A stretch of 11,124 nucleotides of DNA from positions 1-11,124 of the forward strand of contig DNHS01000007.1 of NCBI GenBank assembly GCA_003485765.1, given 5' to 3'. The position numbers were made by a program, and so were the translations under genes. This document shows positions 6,562 through 11,124 of the stretch, piece by piece; position 1 is the stretch's first letter; every line of letters starts with the position of its first letter. The stretch comes from Candidatus Omnitrophota bacterium (GTDB lineage Bacteria > Omnitrophota > Gorgyraeia > Gorgyraeales > Gorgyraeaceae). A model generated the notes under the pieces. It was not told the DNA's origin. It worked only from the letters and a program-made list of their open reading frames with translations, and searched no databases.

Positions 6562-6589
6562 ATTATACATAATTACACGCTAATGTAAA
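6562..6589 (-). promoter_or_regulatory. phoH promoter giving a leaderless start
   Basis: TTTACA (6584-6589), a 16-base spacer and a perfect TATAAT (6562-6567) precede the phoH ATG by seven bases. Transcription would be expected to start at or within a base or two of the A of the start codon. The -35 box adjoins the T tract of the porin terminator. Confidence 0.7.
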
Positions 6590-6626
6590 TAAAAATCCCC
6601 TGGAAGATTACTCCCCCAGGGGATTT
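6590..6626 (-). terminator. Intrinsic terminator of the porin gene
   Basis: A perfect 11-base-pair stem joins AAATCCCCTGG (6593-6603) and CCAGGGGATTT (6616-6626) over a 12-base loop. On the minus strand the stem is followed by TTATTT. It starts 24 bases after the porin stop codon. Confidence 0.88.
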
Positions 6627-6649
6627 AAACTGCTTAAACTAAACTCAGG

Positions 6650-8008
6650 TTAGAAGCTAACCTTTACATCAGCCATGACTGTGGATGCCATATCGTTGTT
6701 GTGTTTTAAGAATGTTTTGCCTGGCATAAAGAAACCTGCTGTTAAACCAAGCTTCACATCTTCTGTGTAGTCATAACCTAACGAAAGATCTAGTTCTTGT
6801 CCTAAATTCTTCTTAGACCTTACATTAGAGACATTAAATGTCGTTCTTGTAGTGACATCAAGATCTATCCATTTCTCCGCTAACATAAAGTTATAATAAT
6901 CAACTGCGACTGTCAGGTCCTGCACAGGAACTACTGAAGCCATTACATTGATTGTGCTGCCGTTTGAATCTACGCCGTCATTATTGCCATTGAAAATCTG
7001 ATTGGCAACAATACCGTGCGTCTGGTCTTCAAACATTGTGTCCCATGCTTTATAATCATTTGTACCAGTTGTATCATCGTCAGCGTCATTGCCGCTTTGC
7101 TTCTGGCCAGAACGATAGCTGTATCTTAAAGCAACTTTAGGTGACCACTTGTAATCAATTGCATAGCTGCCGCCTATGTCACCTGCCCACGCAGACCTAT
7201 CCATTGTCTTGGTAGAGCTAACAGCGAAATCGCCCCTCTGTATAGCAAGTTCCGCATCCACAACTAATTTTGATATAGGCTCTAAACTACCTCTTACGCC
7301 ATATACATAAGTTGTATCTGTTTTTAATGTAGCTCCTGCTGCTGCTCCGTTTCTGTCAATCCTTGCTATTGCATAGGCTTCTGCTTCTGAATTATACTGA
7401 TTAAACTTGTATGCTGCATTTAATCCATACAAGTTTATATCATCATTTGTATTTCCGCCTCCAAGAACAGCGCCAGTGCTGATCTTTGCCATAAGAATAT
7501 CCAGCACTAAAGGATTATAATCCAAAGTTGCTCTTACTGCGTCAAAAGATTTTCTTGCAGAAAGATCTAGTGCTGTAATTGACGCGAATGCCGCTGTATC
7601 ATTGGTATCAGGATCCCCAACAACTAAACCACTGCCCAATCTGATGTTCTGTCTCCCGATGATTAGAGTCAGAGGAGCATAAAACATTTCCTTCATCTTC
7701 ACAGATGCTAAATCAAGGTCTATGTCTGTTGTTGCAGCTGTTTCTACGCCCCAATCTCTTTCATTCAATAACCTTACGCTAGTAGATACATTGTCAGTTA
7801 AATCTGCATCAACCTGAAGCCTTGCAGTTGACATGAACCATGTGTCTGTATCACTAGTGTTACCATTATTGAAATCATAATTCGACCTATTAATCATCTT
7901 TGAATCAATATCACCGCTGACCTTTACGTTCTGCACTTCTGCGAACGCTGGGACAGCAATGAGAGCTACTATTGCTAGCACGCTCATTAATTTTAAGAAT
8001 TTACTCAT
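6650..8008 (-). CDS. Alginate-export-type outer-membrane porin
   Basis: The protein has 452 residues with a signal peptide ending PAFA (cleavage after residue 23). The mature chain is rich in alternating polar and hydrophobic strands and ends in Phe (KVSF), as outer-membrane beta-barrels do. A conserved segment, GRQNIRLGSGLVVGD followed some 30 residues on by RKSFDAVRATLDY, is typical of the alginate-export (AlgE-like) porin family, whose members pass polysaccharides or small solutes across the outer membrane. The substrate here cannot be told from sequence, and no alginate or other polysaccharide genes are next to it. The ribosome site AAGGAGG (8017-8023) is strong and eight bases from the ATG. 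The gene has a near-consensus promoter, an unusually long structured leader and its own terminator, which suggests high, regulated, monocistronic expression. Confidence 0.85.
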   Translation of the reverse strand: MSKFLKLMSVLAIVALIAVPAFAEVQNVKVSGDIDSKMINRSNYDFNNGNTSDTDTWFMSTARLQVDADLTDNVSTSVRLLNERDWGVETAATTDIDLDLASVKMKEMFYAPLTLIIGRQNIRLGSGLVVGDPDTNDTAAFASITALDLSARKSFDAVRATLDYNPLVLDILMAKISTGAVLGGGNTNDDINLYGLNAAYKFNQYNSEAEAYAIARIDRNGAAAGATLKTDTTYVYGVRGSLEPISKLVVDAELAIQRGDFAVSSTKTMDRSAWAGDIGGSYAIDYKWSPKVALRYSYRSGQKQSGNDADDDTTGTNDYKAWDTMFEDQTHGIVANQIFNGNNDGVDSNGSTINVMASVVPVQDLTVAVDYYNFMLAEKWIDLDVTTRTTFNVSNVRSKKNLGQELDLSLGYDYTEDVKLGLTAGFFMPGKTFLKHNNDMASTVMADVKVSF

Positions 8009-8192
8009 TTACTTTTCCTCCTTGGTTACACTTTTTATTCTAACTAGGTTTTACCTAAATTACTTTTCTCTATAGATATATCGCTATATTATTTTGGCTG
8101 CTTCCGCTTAAAAATTTCACCTCCTATCTTCGCACAGATTAAAGCTGCCTATAGCGGTATACGCTTACTTTGTAAACGTTTTCCCTTATTAA
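8009..8192 (-). promoter_or_regulatory. Long structured 5' leader RNA of the porin gene, unrecognised
   Basis: The promoter places the transcript start near 8192, leaving about 184 nt before the porin ATG. Foldable elements on the minus strand are: a 7-pair hairpin CGUUUAC-AAA-GUAAGCG (8162-8178); a long-range stem CGCUAUA (8150-8156) with UAUAGCG (8082-8088), extended inward by GGC-A-GC (8144-8149) with GC-A-GCC (8096-8101); a small hairpin CUGU-GCGAAG-AUAG inside it; and UAGGU-AAA-ACCUA (8046-8058). An unused AGGAGGUG (8119-8126) lies in the middle with no sensible start codon after it. I cannot match this to a named riboswitch class. Confidence 0.5.
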
Positions 8193-8261
8193 TCAAAAAG
8201 TATACCTTATATATATTATATTGTCAAGTGGAAAAATAACGCCTTGCACCACCTATAGCGG
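8148..8261 (+). repeat. Ten-base direct repeat CCTATAGCGG flanking the porin promoter
   Basis: CCTATAGCGG occurs at 8148-8157 (in the porin leader, where it is one arm of the long-range stem) and again at 8252-8261 (the loop region of the upstream lipoprotein-gene terminator). The copies lie either side of the porin promoter. Confidence 0.6.
8199..8227 (-). promoter_or_regulatory. Strong sigma-70 promoter of the porin gene
   Basis: TTGACA (8222-8227) and TATACT (8199-8204) with an exact 17-base spacer on the minus strand. It directly follows the T tract of the upstream terminator and is about 190 bases from the porin start codon. Confidence 0.85.
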
Positions 8262-8270
8262 CGTAAGGCG
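8232..8270 (-). terminator. Intrinsic terminator of the lipoprotein gene
   Basis: CGCCTT (8240-8245) pairs with AAGGCG (8265-8270), and the stem continues with a G-T wobble, C-G, and interrupted CC/GG pairs to a CTATA loop. On the minus strand it is followed by TTATTTTT. It begins ten bases after the lipoprotein stop. Confidence 0.82.
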
Positions 8271-8280
8271 CCAAAAACCA

Positions 8281-8760
8281 CTACTTATATTCTTTTGAGC
8301 TCAACTTTTCAGGTTTTATAGGCCTTGATTTAGGAGAAAGCGCCACTGTTACCATGCTTTTCCCGCCTTGCGGCTGTATGGTTATAATGCAACTTTCCTC
8401 TGAATTTTCGTAGTTCAAAACCTTTCTGTCATATTCTATGATATTCACCAGGGACCAGTTAAATGACGCCATCTGCTCTTTGTAAAATGCCAGGACTTGC
8501 TCAGCGTTTTGACCGCCGTAATATTTTAATAAAGCGACTCTCGATTTATCATTCTGAAACGCGAAAGATTCTTTGTCTAAAAACTTGAAGCCTGACGGAG
8601 TCGGTAAGTCTTCGAATTTAAGGATAGGCGCAACAGAAAGCGATACCTTATTTTTTTCCGCAGCGCCAGTTGATTCGTTCTGAGGAAGCGTAACACAGCC
8701 TGCTAATAAAAATACACATAAGAAATAAGAACCGAGAACTGAGAACTTTATTTTGCTCAT
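8281..8760 (-). CDS. Predicted lipoprotein of unknown function, 159 residues
   Basis: From the ATG at 8760 the protein starts with a signal peptide ending in a clear lipobox, LLAGC, with Cys22 as the lipidated residue. After a linker (23-50) comes a compact domain of about 90 residues: a LPTPSGFKF segment (52-60), RVALLKYYG (74-82), an amphipathic AEQVLAFYKEQM helix (86-97), and a beta-rich end including SCIITIQ (123-129). The tail (143-159) is basic and lysine-rich. I do not recognise the family and assign no function. The frame can be extended to a TTG at 8811, but that codon is part of a TTGACA promoter box and the extension would bury the signal peptide, so the ATG is preferred; a purine-rich GGGGGAAGG sits just before it. 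The gene stands alone, with its own terminator. Confidence 0.8.
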   Translation of the reverse strand: MSKIKFSVLGSYFLCVFLLAGCVTLPQNESTGAAEKNKVSLSVAPILKFEDLPTPSGFKFLDKESFAFQNDKSRVALLKYYGGQNAEQVLAFYKEQMASFNWSLVNIIEYDRKVLNYENSEESCIITIQPQGGKSMVTVALSPKSRPIKPEKLSSKEYK

Positions 8761-8782
8761 GCCTTCCCCCTTTTTTATAATA

Positions 8783-8811
8783 AGCTTACTATATATATCC
8801 CCGTATGTCAA
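8783..8811 (-). promoter_or_regulatory. Tentative promoter of the lipoprotein gene
   Basis: A perfect TTGACA (8806-8811) lies 45 bases before the ATG. The hexamer at 17-base spacing, TAAGCT (8783-8788), is poor; the surrounding DNA is very A/T-rich, with TATAGT at 8788-8793 too close. The -35 box is convincing and the -10 box is not. Confidence 0.4.
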
Positions 8812-8820
8812 GCCAAAGCC

Positions 8821-8861
8821 CTAACTTTACAATTCGTGCCTGGCACCATTTGTAAAGTTAG
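8821..8861. repeat. Palindromic REP-like element overlapping the PHP-gene stop codon
   Basis: Perfect 12-base arms CTAACTTTACAA (8821-8832) and TTGTAAAGTTAG (8850-8861) enclose a second palindrome, GTGCC-T-GGCAC (8836-8846). The stop codon of the PHP gene (8858-8860) is inside the right arm. No T tract follows on either strand, so it is not an ordinary terminator. The GTGCC/GGCAC core resembles palindromes mobilised by REP-associated tyrosine transposases, but no such gene is present in the window. Confidence 0.8.
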
Positions 8862-9511
8862 CTTTTCAAAATGGCTTTAACCAATTCTTCAGAATTCTTA
8901 AAAACCTGCGCGATTTCCTTTTTATCAAGTCCTGCGCCCAAAAGAACCTCTTCTGCGAAATCTTTTGTAATCAGGTTTTCAGGGGTATGCGAATCTGTAT
9001 TTAAAACAAGTTTCGCTCCGGACATCCTGGCCATCTTAACAACATGGCCGTTAGTAAGCGAGTGGCCTTTACGCGCTGTGATTTCAAGGTATATATTTCT
9101 ACTTGCCGCAAGCAAGGCATCTTCCAGCGTTATAAGCCCAGGGTGCGTCAGGATATTTATGCCTGAAAGGAGCGATTCTTTATTTGTGCCTTTTATAACC
9201 GGCTCGACTATTGTTTCTCCGTGCGCCAGCACCAGCTTTATACCGATTGAGTGGACAAACTTTACTGTGCTTTTTATCAGCTCAATAGGCATGTGCGTAA
9301 TCTCAACCCCTGGAATCGCTTTTATTTTCCAGTTTTTATTTATATCCTTGCACGCGTTTATGATTCTAGGGATTACAAAATCAACGTTGGAAGAATCCAC
9401 ATGGTCAGTTATTCCTATAACTTTATAGCCTTTTTCCTGAGCTCTCCTGGCTAATTCAACCGGCAACAATTCCCCATCGCTCAATAACGTATGCGTATGT
9501 AAATCAATCAT
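8858..9511 (-). CDS. PHP-domain phosphoesterase, histidinol-phosphatase-like
   Basis: The protein has 217 residues from the ATG at 9511 and consists of a single PHP domain. Metal-ligand motifs appear in order: DLHTHT near the N-terminus, ITDH, GVEI, LAHGE, ILTHPG, ARKGH and NTDSH near the C-terminus, so the usual trinuclear metal site looks complete. Relatives include histidinol-phosphate phosphatases and YcdX-type phosphoesterases; the substrate cannot be decided here, and no histidine genes are nearby. An ATG at 9523 would add four residues but has no ribosome site, whereas the ATG at 9511 has GGGAG five bases upstream and puts the HTH motif in its normal place right after the start. The gene stands between tRNA-Arg and a palindromic repeat that contains its stop codon. 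Confidence 0.88.
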   Translation of the reverse strand: MIDLHTHTLLSDGELLPVELARRAQEKGYKVIGITDHVDSSNVDFVIPRIINACKDINKNWKIKAIPGVEITHMPIELIKSTVKFVHSIGIKLVLAHGETIVEPVIKGTNKESLLSGINILTHPGLITLEDALLAASRNIYLEITARKGHSLTNGHVVKMARMSGAKLVLNTDSHTPENLITKDFAEEVLLGAGLDKKEIAQVFKNSEELVKAILKS

Positions 9512-9529
9512 ATCTTCTCCCATCCAACA

Positions 9530-9555
9530 ACTTTACATTTCAACAATGTTAAAGT
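9530..9555. repeat. Imperfect palindrome in the PHP-gene promoter region
   Basis: ACTTTA-CATT (9530-9539) pairs with AATG-T-TAAAGT (9545-9555) with one bulged T over a TCAAC loop. The nine-base word AACTTTACA (9529-9537) is identical to the left arm of the palindrome at 8823-8831, so this may be a diverged relative. It covers most of the spacer of the candidate PHP promoter. Confidence 0.55.
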
Positions 9556-9560
9556 GTCAA
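9532..9560 (-). promoter_or_regulatory. Candidate promoter of the PHP-domain gene
   Basis: A perfect TTGACA (9555-9560) and a 4-of-6 TGTAAA (9532-9537) are exactly 17 bases apart on the minus strand, downstream of the tRNA gene. Initiation near 9525 would leave a short leader with GGGAG ahead of the ATG at 9511. Confidence 0.5.
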
Positions 9561-9576
9561 GTTGTTTTGACTTTAG

Positions 9577-9653
9577 TGGCGTCCCTAAGAGGATTCGAAC
9601 CTCTGGCCCCAGGTTTAGGAAACCTGTGCTCTATCCATCTGAGCTATAGGGAC
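9577..9653 (-). tRNA. trnR-CCU: tRNA-Arg (anticodon CCT)
   Basis: The minus strand folds into a full cloverleaf. Acceptor arms GTCCCTA (9647-9653) and TAGGGAC (9581-9587) pair completely, and CCA is encoded (9577-9579). The anticodon stem CAGGT/ACCTG holds the loop TTCCTAA, giving anticodon CCT at 9617-9619, which reads the Arg codon AGG. The T arm contains GGTTCGAATCC. It lies between apt and the PHP gene on the same strand. I see no clear promoter or T-rich terminator of its own. Confidence 0.97.
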
Positions 9654-9666
9654 ACATATATCTCGC

Positions 9667-9703
9667 AATGTTACAAAACGAGTATGACTTGTTTTGTAAC
9701 ATT
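9667..9703. repeat. Palindromic element overlapping the apt stop codon
   Basis: Perfect 13-base arms AATGTTACAAAAC (9667-9679) and GTTTTGTAACATT (9691-9703), with an extra AGT/ACT pairing inside (9681-9683 and 9687-9689). The apt stop codon (9702-9704) overlaps the right arm. The right arm with its flank, TTTTGTAACATTAG, is close to ATTTGTAAAGTTAG of the palindrome at 8821-8861. No T tract is present, so it is not a canonical terminator. Confidence 0.8.
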
Positions 9704-10217
9704 AGTATTGGATCATGGAATAGATCGGGAAATCGCTTAATTTGGAACGGCCTTTTAAATCTTCTAATTCTATTATAAAGGCAAGCTCTATGATTTCGCA
9801 TTTTAGTTTTTTTACAAGGTCTATTACTGCGCCAAGCGTCCCGCCTGTTGCAAGTAAATCATCTATCAATAAAACCCTCTCTCCTGGCTTTATTGCATCC
9901 TGATGTATCTCAAGCGTATCTTCTCCGTATTCCAAGGAATAGGTTGCCTTGTATGTCTTATGCGGAAGTTTTCCTTTTTTTCTAACAGGGACAAAACCAG
10001 CTCCTAACTTATAAGCCAGGGCTCCGCCAAAGATAAAACCACGGGATTCCACGGCAAGGACTGCGTCTATTTTTTTGCCAGCATATCTTTTTGCCAGCGT
10101 ATCAATCACTTCTTTGAATTTTTCCTTGTTGCCGATAAGAGTTGTAATGTCCCTGAAAAGAATGCCTTTCTTGGGAAAATCCGGGATGTTGCGAATATAC
10201 TTTTTTAAATCTTCCAT
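9702..10217 (-). CDS. apt: Adenine phosphoribosyltransferase
   Basis: The protein has 171 residues, the normal family length. It converts adenine and PRPP to AMP and pyrophosphate in purine salvage in the cytoplasm. Recognisable parts are the N-terminal IPDFPKKGILFRDIT segment, the AVESRGFIFG region that binds the base, the flexible-loop region around KLPHKTYKATYSLEYG, and the PRPP-binding motif VLLIDDLLATGGT in the C-terminal half. All look intact. Its ATG shares one base with the stop codon of the sigma-factor gene (TAATG), implying translational coupling, and GGGAG sits about eight bases upstream within the end of that gene. Its own stop codon lies in a palindromic repeat. Confidence 0.96.
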   Translation of the reverse strand: MEDLKKYIRNIPDFPKKGILFRDITTLIGNKEKFKEVIDTLAKRYAGKKIDAVLAVESRGFIFGGALAYKLGAGFVPVRKKGKLPHKTYKATYSLEYGEDTLEIHQDAIKPGERVLLIDDLLATGGTLGAVIDLVKKLKCEIIELAFIIELEDLKGRSKLSDFPIYSMIQY

Positions 10218-11038
10218 TAATATTCTCCCATCTCGCCGGTTTGCTGCATTATAAACATCCGCAATTTTTCCAGCGCTACGCTTTCTATCTGCCTGACCCT
10301 TTCTCTTGTAATACCGAACACCTTTGCTGTTTCGCCTAGAGTACGAGTGGTGCCATCGCTCAATCCAAACCTAAGATCTAATATCTTTTTTTCGCGCTCA
10401 TTCATGTGATCCAGCAATTGAACAACTCTTTCGCGGCGGAGGCTGTCAGTAATATTATCCGTAGGAGACAAATTAGAATTATCCTCAATAAGGTCTATAA
10501 ACTGTCCTGTACTTTCGTCGCCTATAGGCGCATCAAGAGAAGATATTCTAGTAGCTGCTTCGCTTATCTCCCGTATCTTACTCATAGGAAGTTTCATCAG
10601 CTTAGCAACTTCTTTTGTCTTGGGCTTTCTGCCGTATTTCTGAGTTAACTGCTCAGTTATTCTTTTCCATCTGTTGATTATCTCTGTCATATAAACAGGT
10701 ATCCTTATGGTCTTACCCTGGTTCGCAATGGCTCTTGTGATATATTGCTTAATCCACCAAGCTGCATAAGTAGAAAACCTGTAGCCTTTGTAAGGATTAT
10801 ATTTCTTAACTGCTTTCATAAGGCCGAGATTTCCTTCCTCTATAAGGTCCATCATCGGGACGCCTAATTTCGAATACCTCTTGGCAATGCTAACCACAAG
10901 CCTCAGATTAGACTGTATCATTCTTTTCTGGGCGTGAACATTGCCCGCCCTGACTTTTTTAGCCAAAGATATCTCCTCCTGTGCCGTCAAAAGAGGCGTG
11001 TCTTTTATTGCCTTTAAATAAAGTTTTATGGCATCCAT
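10217..11038 (-). CDS. RNA polymerase sigma-70 factor, RpoD/SigA family without region 1.1
   Basis: The protein has 273 residues. Region 1.2 covers about 2-34, region 2 about 38-108 with DLIEEGNLGLMKAV (64-77) and the aromatic YAAWWIKQYITRAI (91-104) that melts and reads the -10 element, region 3 about 110-190, and region 4.2 the helix-turn-helix TLGETAKVFGITRERVRQIE (233-252) that reads the -35 element. There is no region 1.1 and no long non-conserved insert, so it is as short as group-2 (RpoS/SigB-like) factors, though its motifs are very close to primary sigma. I cannot tell whether it is the housekeeping factor, so I give no symbol. It follows the dikinase gene by five bases and overlaps apt by one, so it is probably the middle gene of a three-gene transcript. 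The ribosome site is weak (GAGAG about 11 bases upstream). Confidence 0.93.
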   Translation of the reverse strand: MDAIKLYLKAIKDTPLLTAQEEISLAKKVRAGNVHAQKRMIQSNLRLVVSIAKRYSKLGVPMMDLIEEGNLGLMKAVKKYNPYKGYRFSTYAAWWIKQYITRAIANQGKTIRIPVYMTEIINRWKRITEQLTQKYGRKPKTKEVAKLMKLPMSKIREISEAATRISSLDAPIGDESTGQFIDLIEDNSNLSPTDNITDSLRRERVVQLLDHMNEREKKILDLRFGLSDGTTRTLGETAKVFGITRERVRQIESVALEKLRMFIMQQTGEMGEY

Positions 11039-11043
11039 ATTTA

Positions 11044-11124
11044 TTACTTCTCTCTAGCTTGGGCCTGAGCTGCTGCAAGGCGCGCAATCGGTACCCTGAA
11101 AGGCGAACAGCTTACATAGTTCAT
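11044..11124 (-). CDS. ppdK: Pyruvate, phosphate dikinase, C-terminal end (partial)
   Basis: The minus strand has 26 sense codons and a stop at 11044-11046, reading in from outside the window. The sequence MNYVSCSPFRVPIARLAAAQ matches the conserved C-terminus of pyruvate phosphate dikinase, YVSCSP-x-RVP-x-ARLAAAQ, which includes the catalytic Cys of the PEP/pyruvate-binding domain. The enzyme interconverts PEP, AMP and pyrophosphate with pyruvate, ATP and phosphate. The Met at the edge is internal rather than a start, because the motif normally follows a long upstream domain. Only five bases separate it from the sigma-factor gene, so they are probably co-transcribed. Confidence 0.9.
   Translation of the reverse strand: MNYVSCSPFRVPIARLAAAQAQAREK

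Noticed and set aside
8096..8160. FMN or cobalamin riboswitch in the porin leader, suggested by GGTGAAA
   Set aside because: The other conserved blocks of both classes (for FMN the AGGATATG and ACCGGCGGT segments, for cobalamin the CCCGC-ACTGT segment) are missing.
8761..8811. N-terminal extension of the lipoprotein from a TTG codon at 8811
   Set aside because: The TTG is part of a TTGACA box, and the extension would put 17 residues ahead of a lipoprotein signal peptide that begins naturally at the ATG at 8760.
8821..8861. Rho-independent terminator after the PHP gene
   Set aside because: The stem is strong, but neither strand has a T tract after it, unlike the clear terminators elsewhere in the window.
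8871..9428. A 185-codon plus-strand frame opposite the PHP gene
   Set aside because: The minus strand encodes an intact PHP domain with all metal-binding motifs; the plus frame has no recognisable domain or ribosome site.

Overview
The window looks like chromosome of a free-living Gram-negative bacterium. It encodes an outer-membrane beta-barrel with a C-terminal Phe, two lipoproteins with clear lipoboxes, an RlpA-like cell-wall protein and several signal peptides, on moderately AT-rich DNA with strong Shine-Dalgarno sites and sigma-70 promoters. The short-signal, GDID-type alginate-export porin, the PKD protein and the mix of core genes remind me of uncultured phyla such as Omnitrophota. That placement is an impression, not a demonstration. 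Every supported gene, including the tRNA, is on the minus strand, so transcription runs from high to low coordinates. Both ends are cut.

In transcription order, the right edge holds the C-terminus of pyruvate phosphate dikinase, then a group-2-like sigma-70 factor, then apt overlapping it by one base (TAATG). These three look like one operon. tRNA-Arg(CCT) and a PHP-family phosphoesterase follow. This stretch has three small palindromes, two of which include the stop codon of the gene before them (apt and PHP). Next come an unrecognised lipoprotein with its terminator, then a near-consensus promoter with a structured leader of about 180 nt in front of an alginate-export-type porin, then PIN-PhoH, which appears to be transcribed leaderless.

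The left half is a cell-envelope block. A clear cyclic-di-GMP-I (GEMM-I) riboswitch, followed by an intrinsic terminator, precedes a short RlpA-like protein that lacks the usual catalytic His. An entericidin-type lipoprotein of 46 residues, missed by length-filtered gene calling, follows with its own promoter. A secreted protein with six PKD domains comes next, driven by a perfect TTGACA-17-TATAAT promoter. The last gene runs off the left edge and is a fusion of a signal peptide, a UshA/SoxB-like metallophosphatase domain, a thioredoxin-like domain (CRSC) and a CcdA/DsbD-type membrane domain (NPC).

The most interesting items are that triple fusion beside a cysteine-laddered PKD protein, the c-di-GMP-controlled RlpA variant with a possible antiterminator pairing, the porin leader RNA, and the stop-codon palindromes. 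No CRISPR array, insertion sequence or complete transposase is visible. No gene-free stretch exceeds 300 bases; the longest, 8009-8280 and 5025-5261, are filled by regulatory RNA, promoters and terminators.
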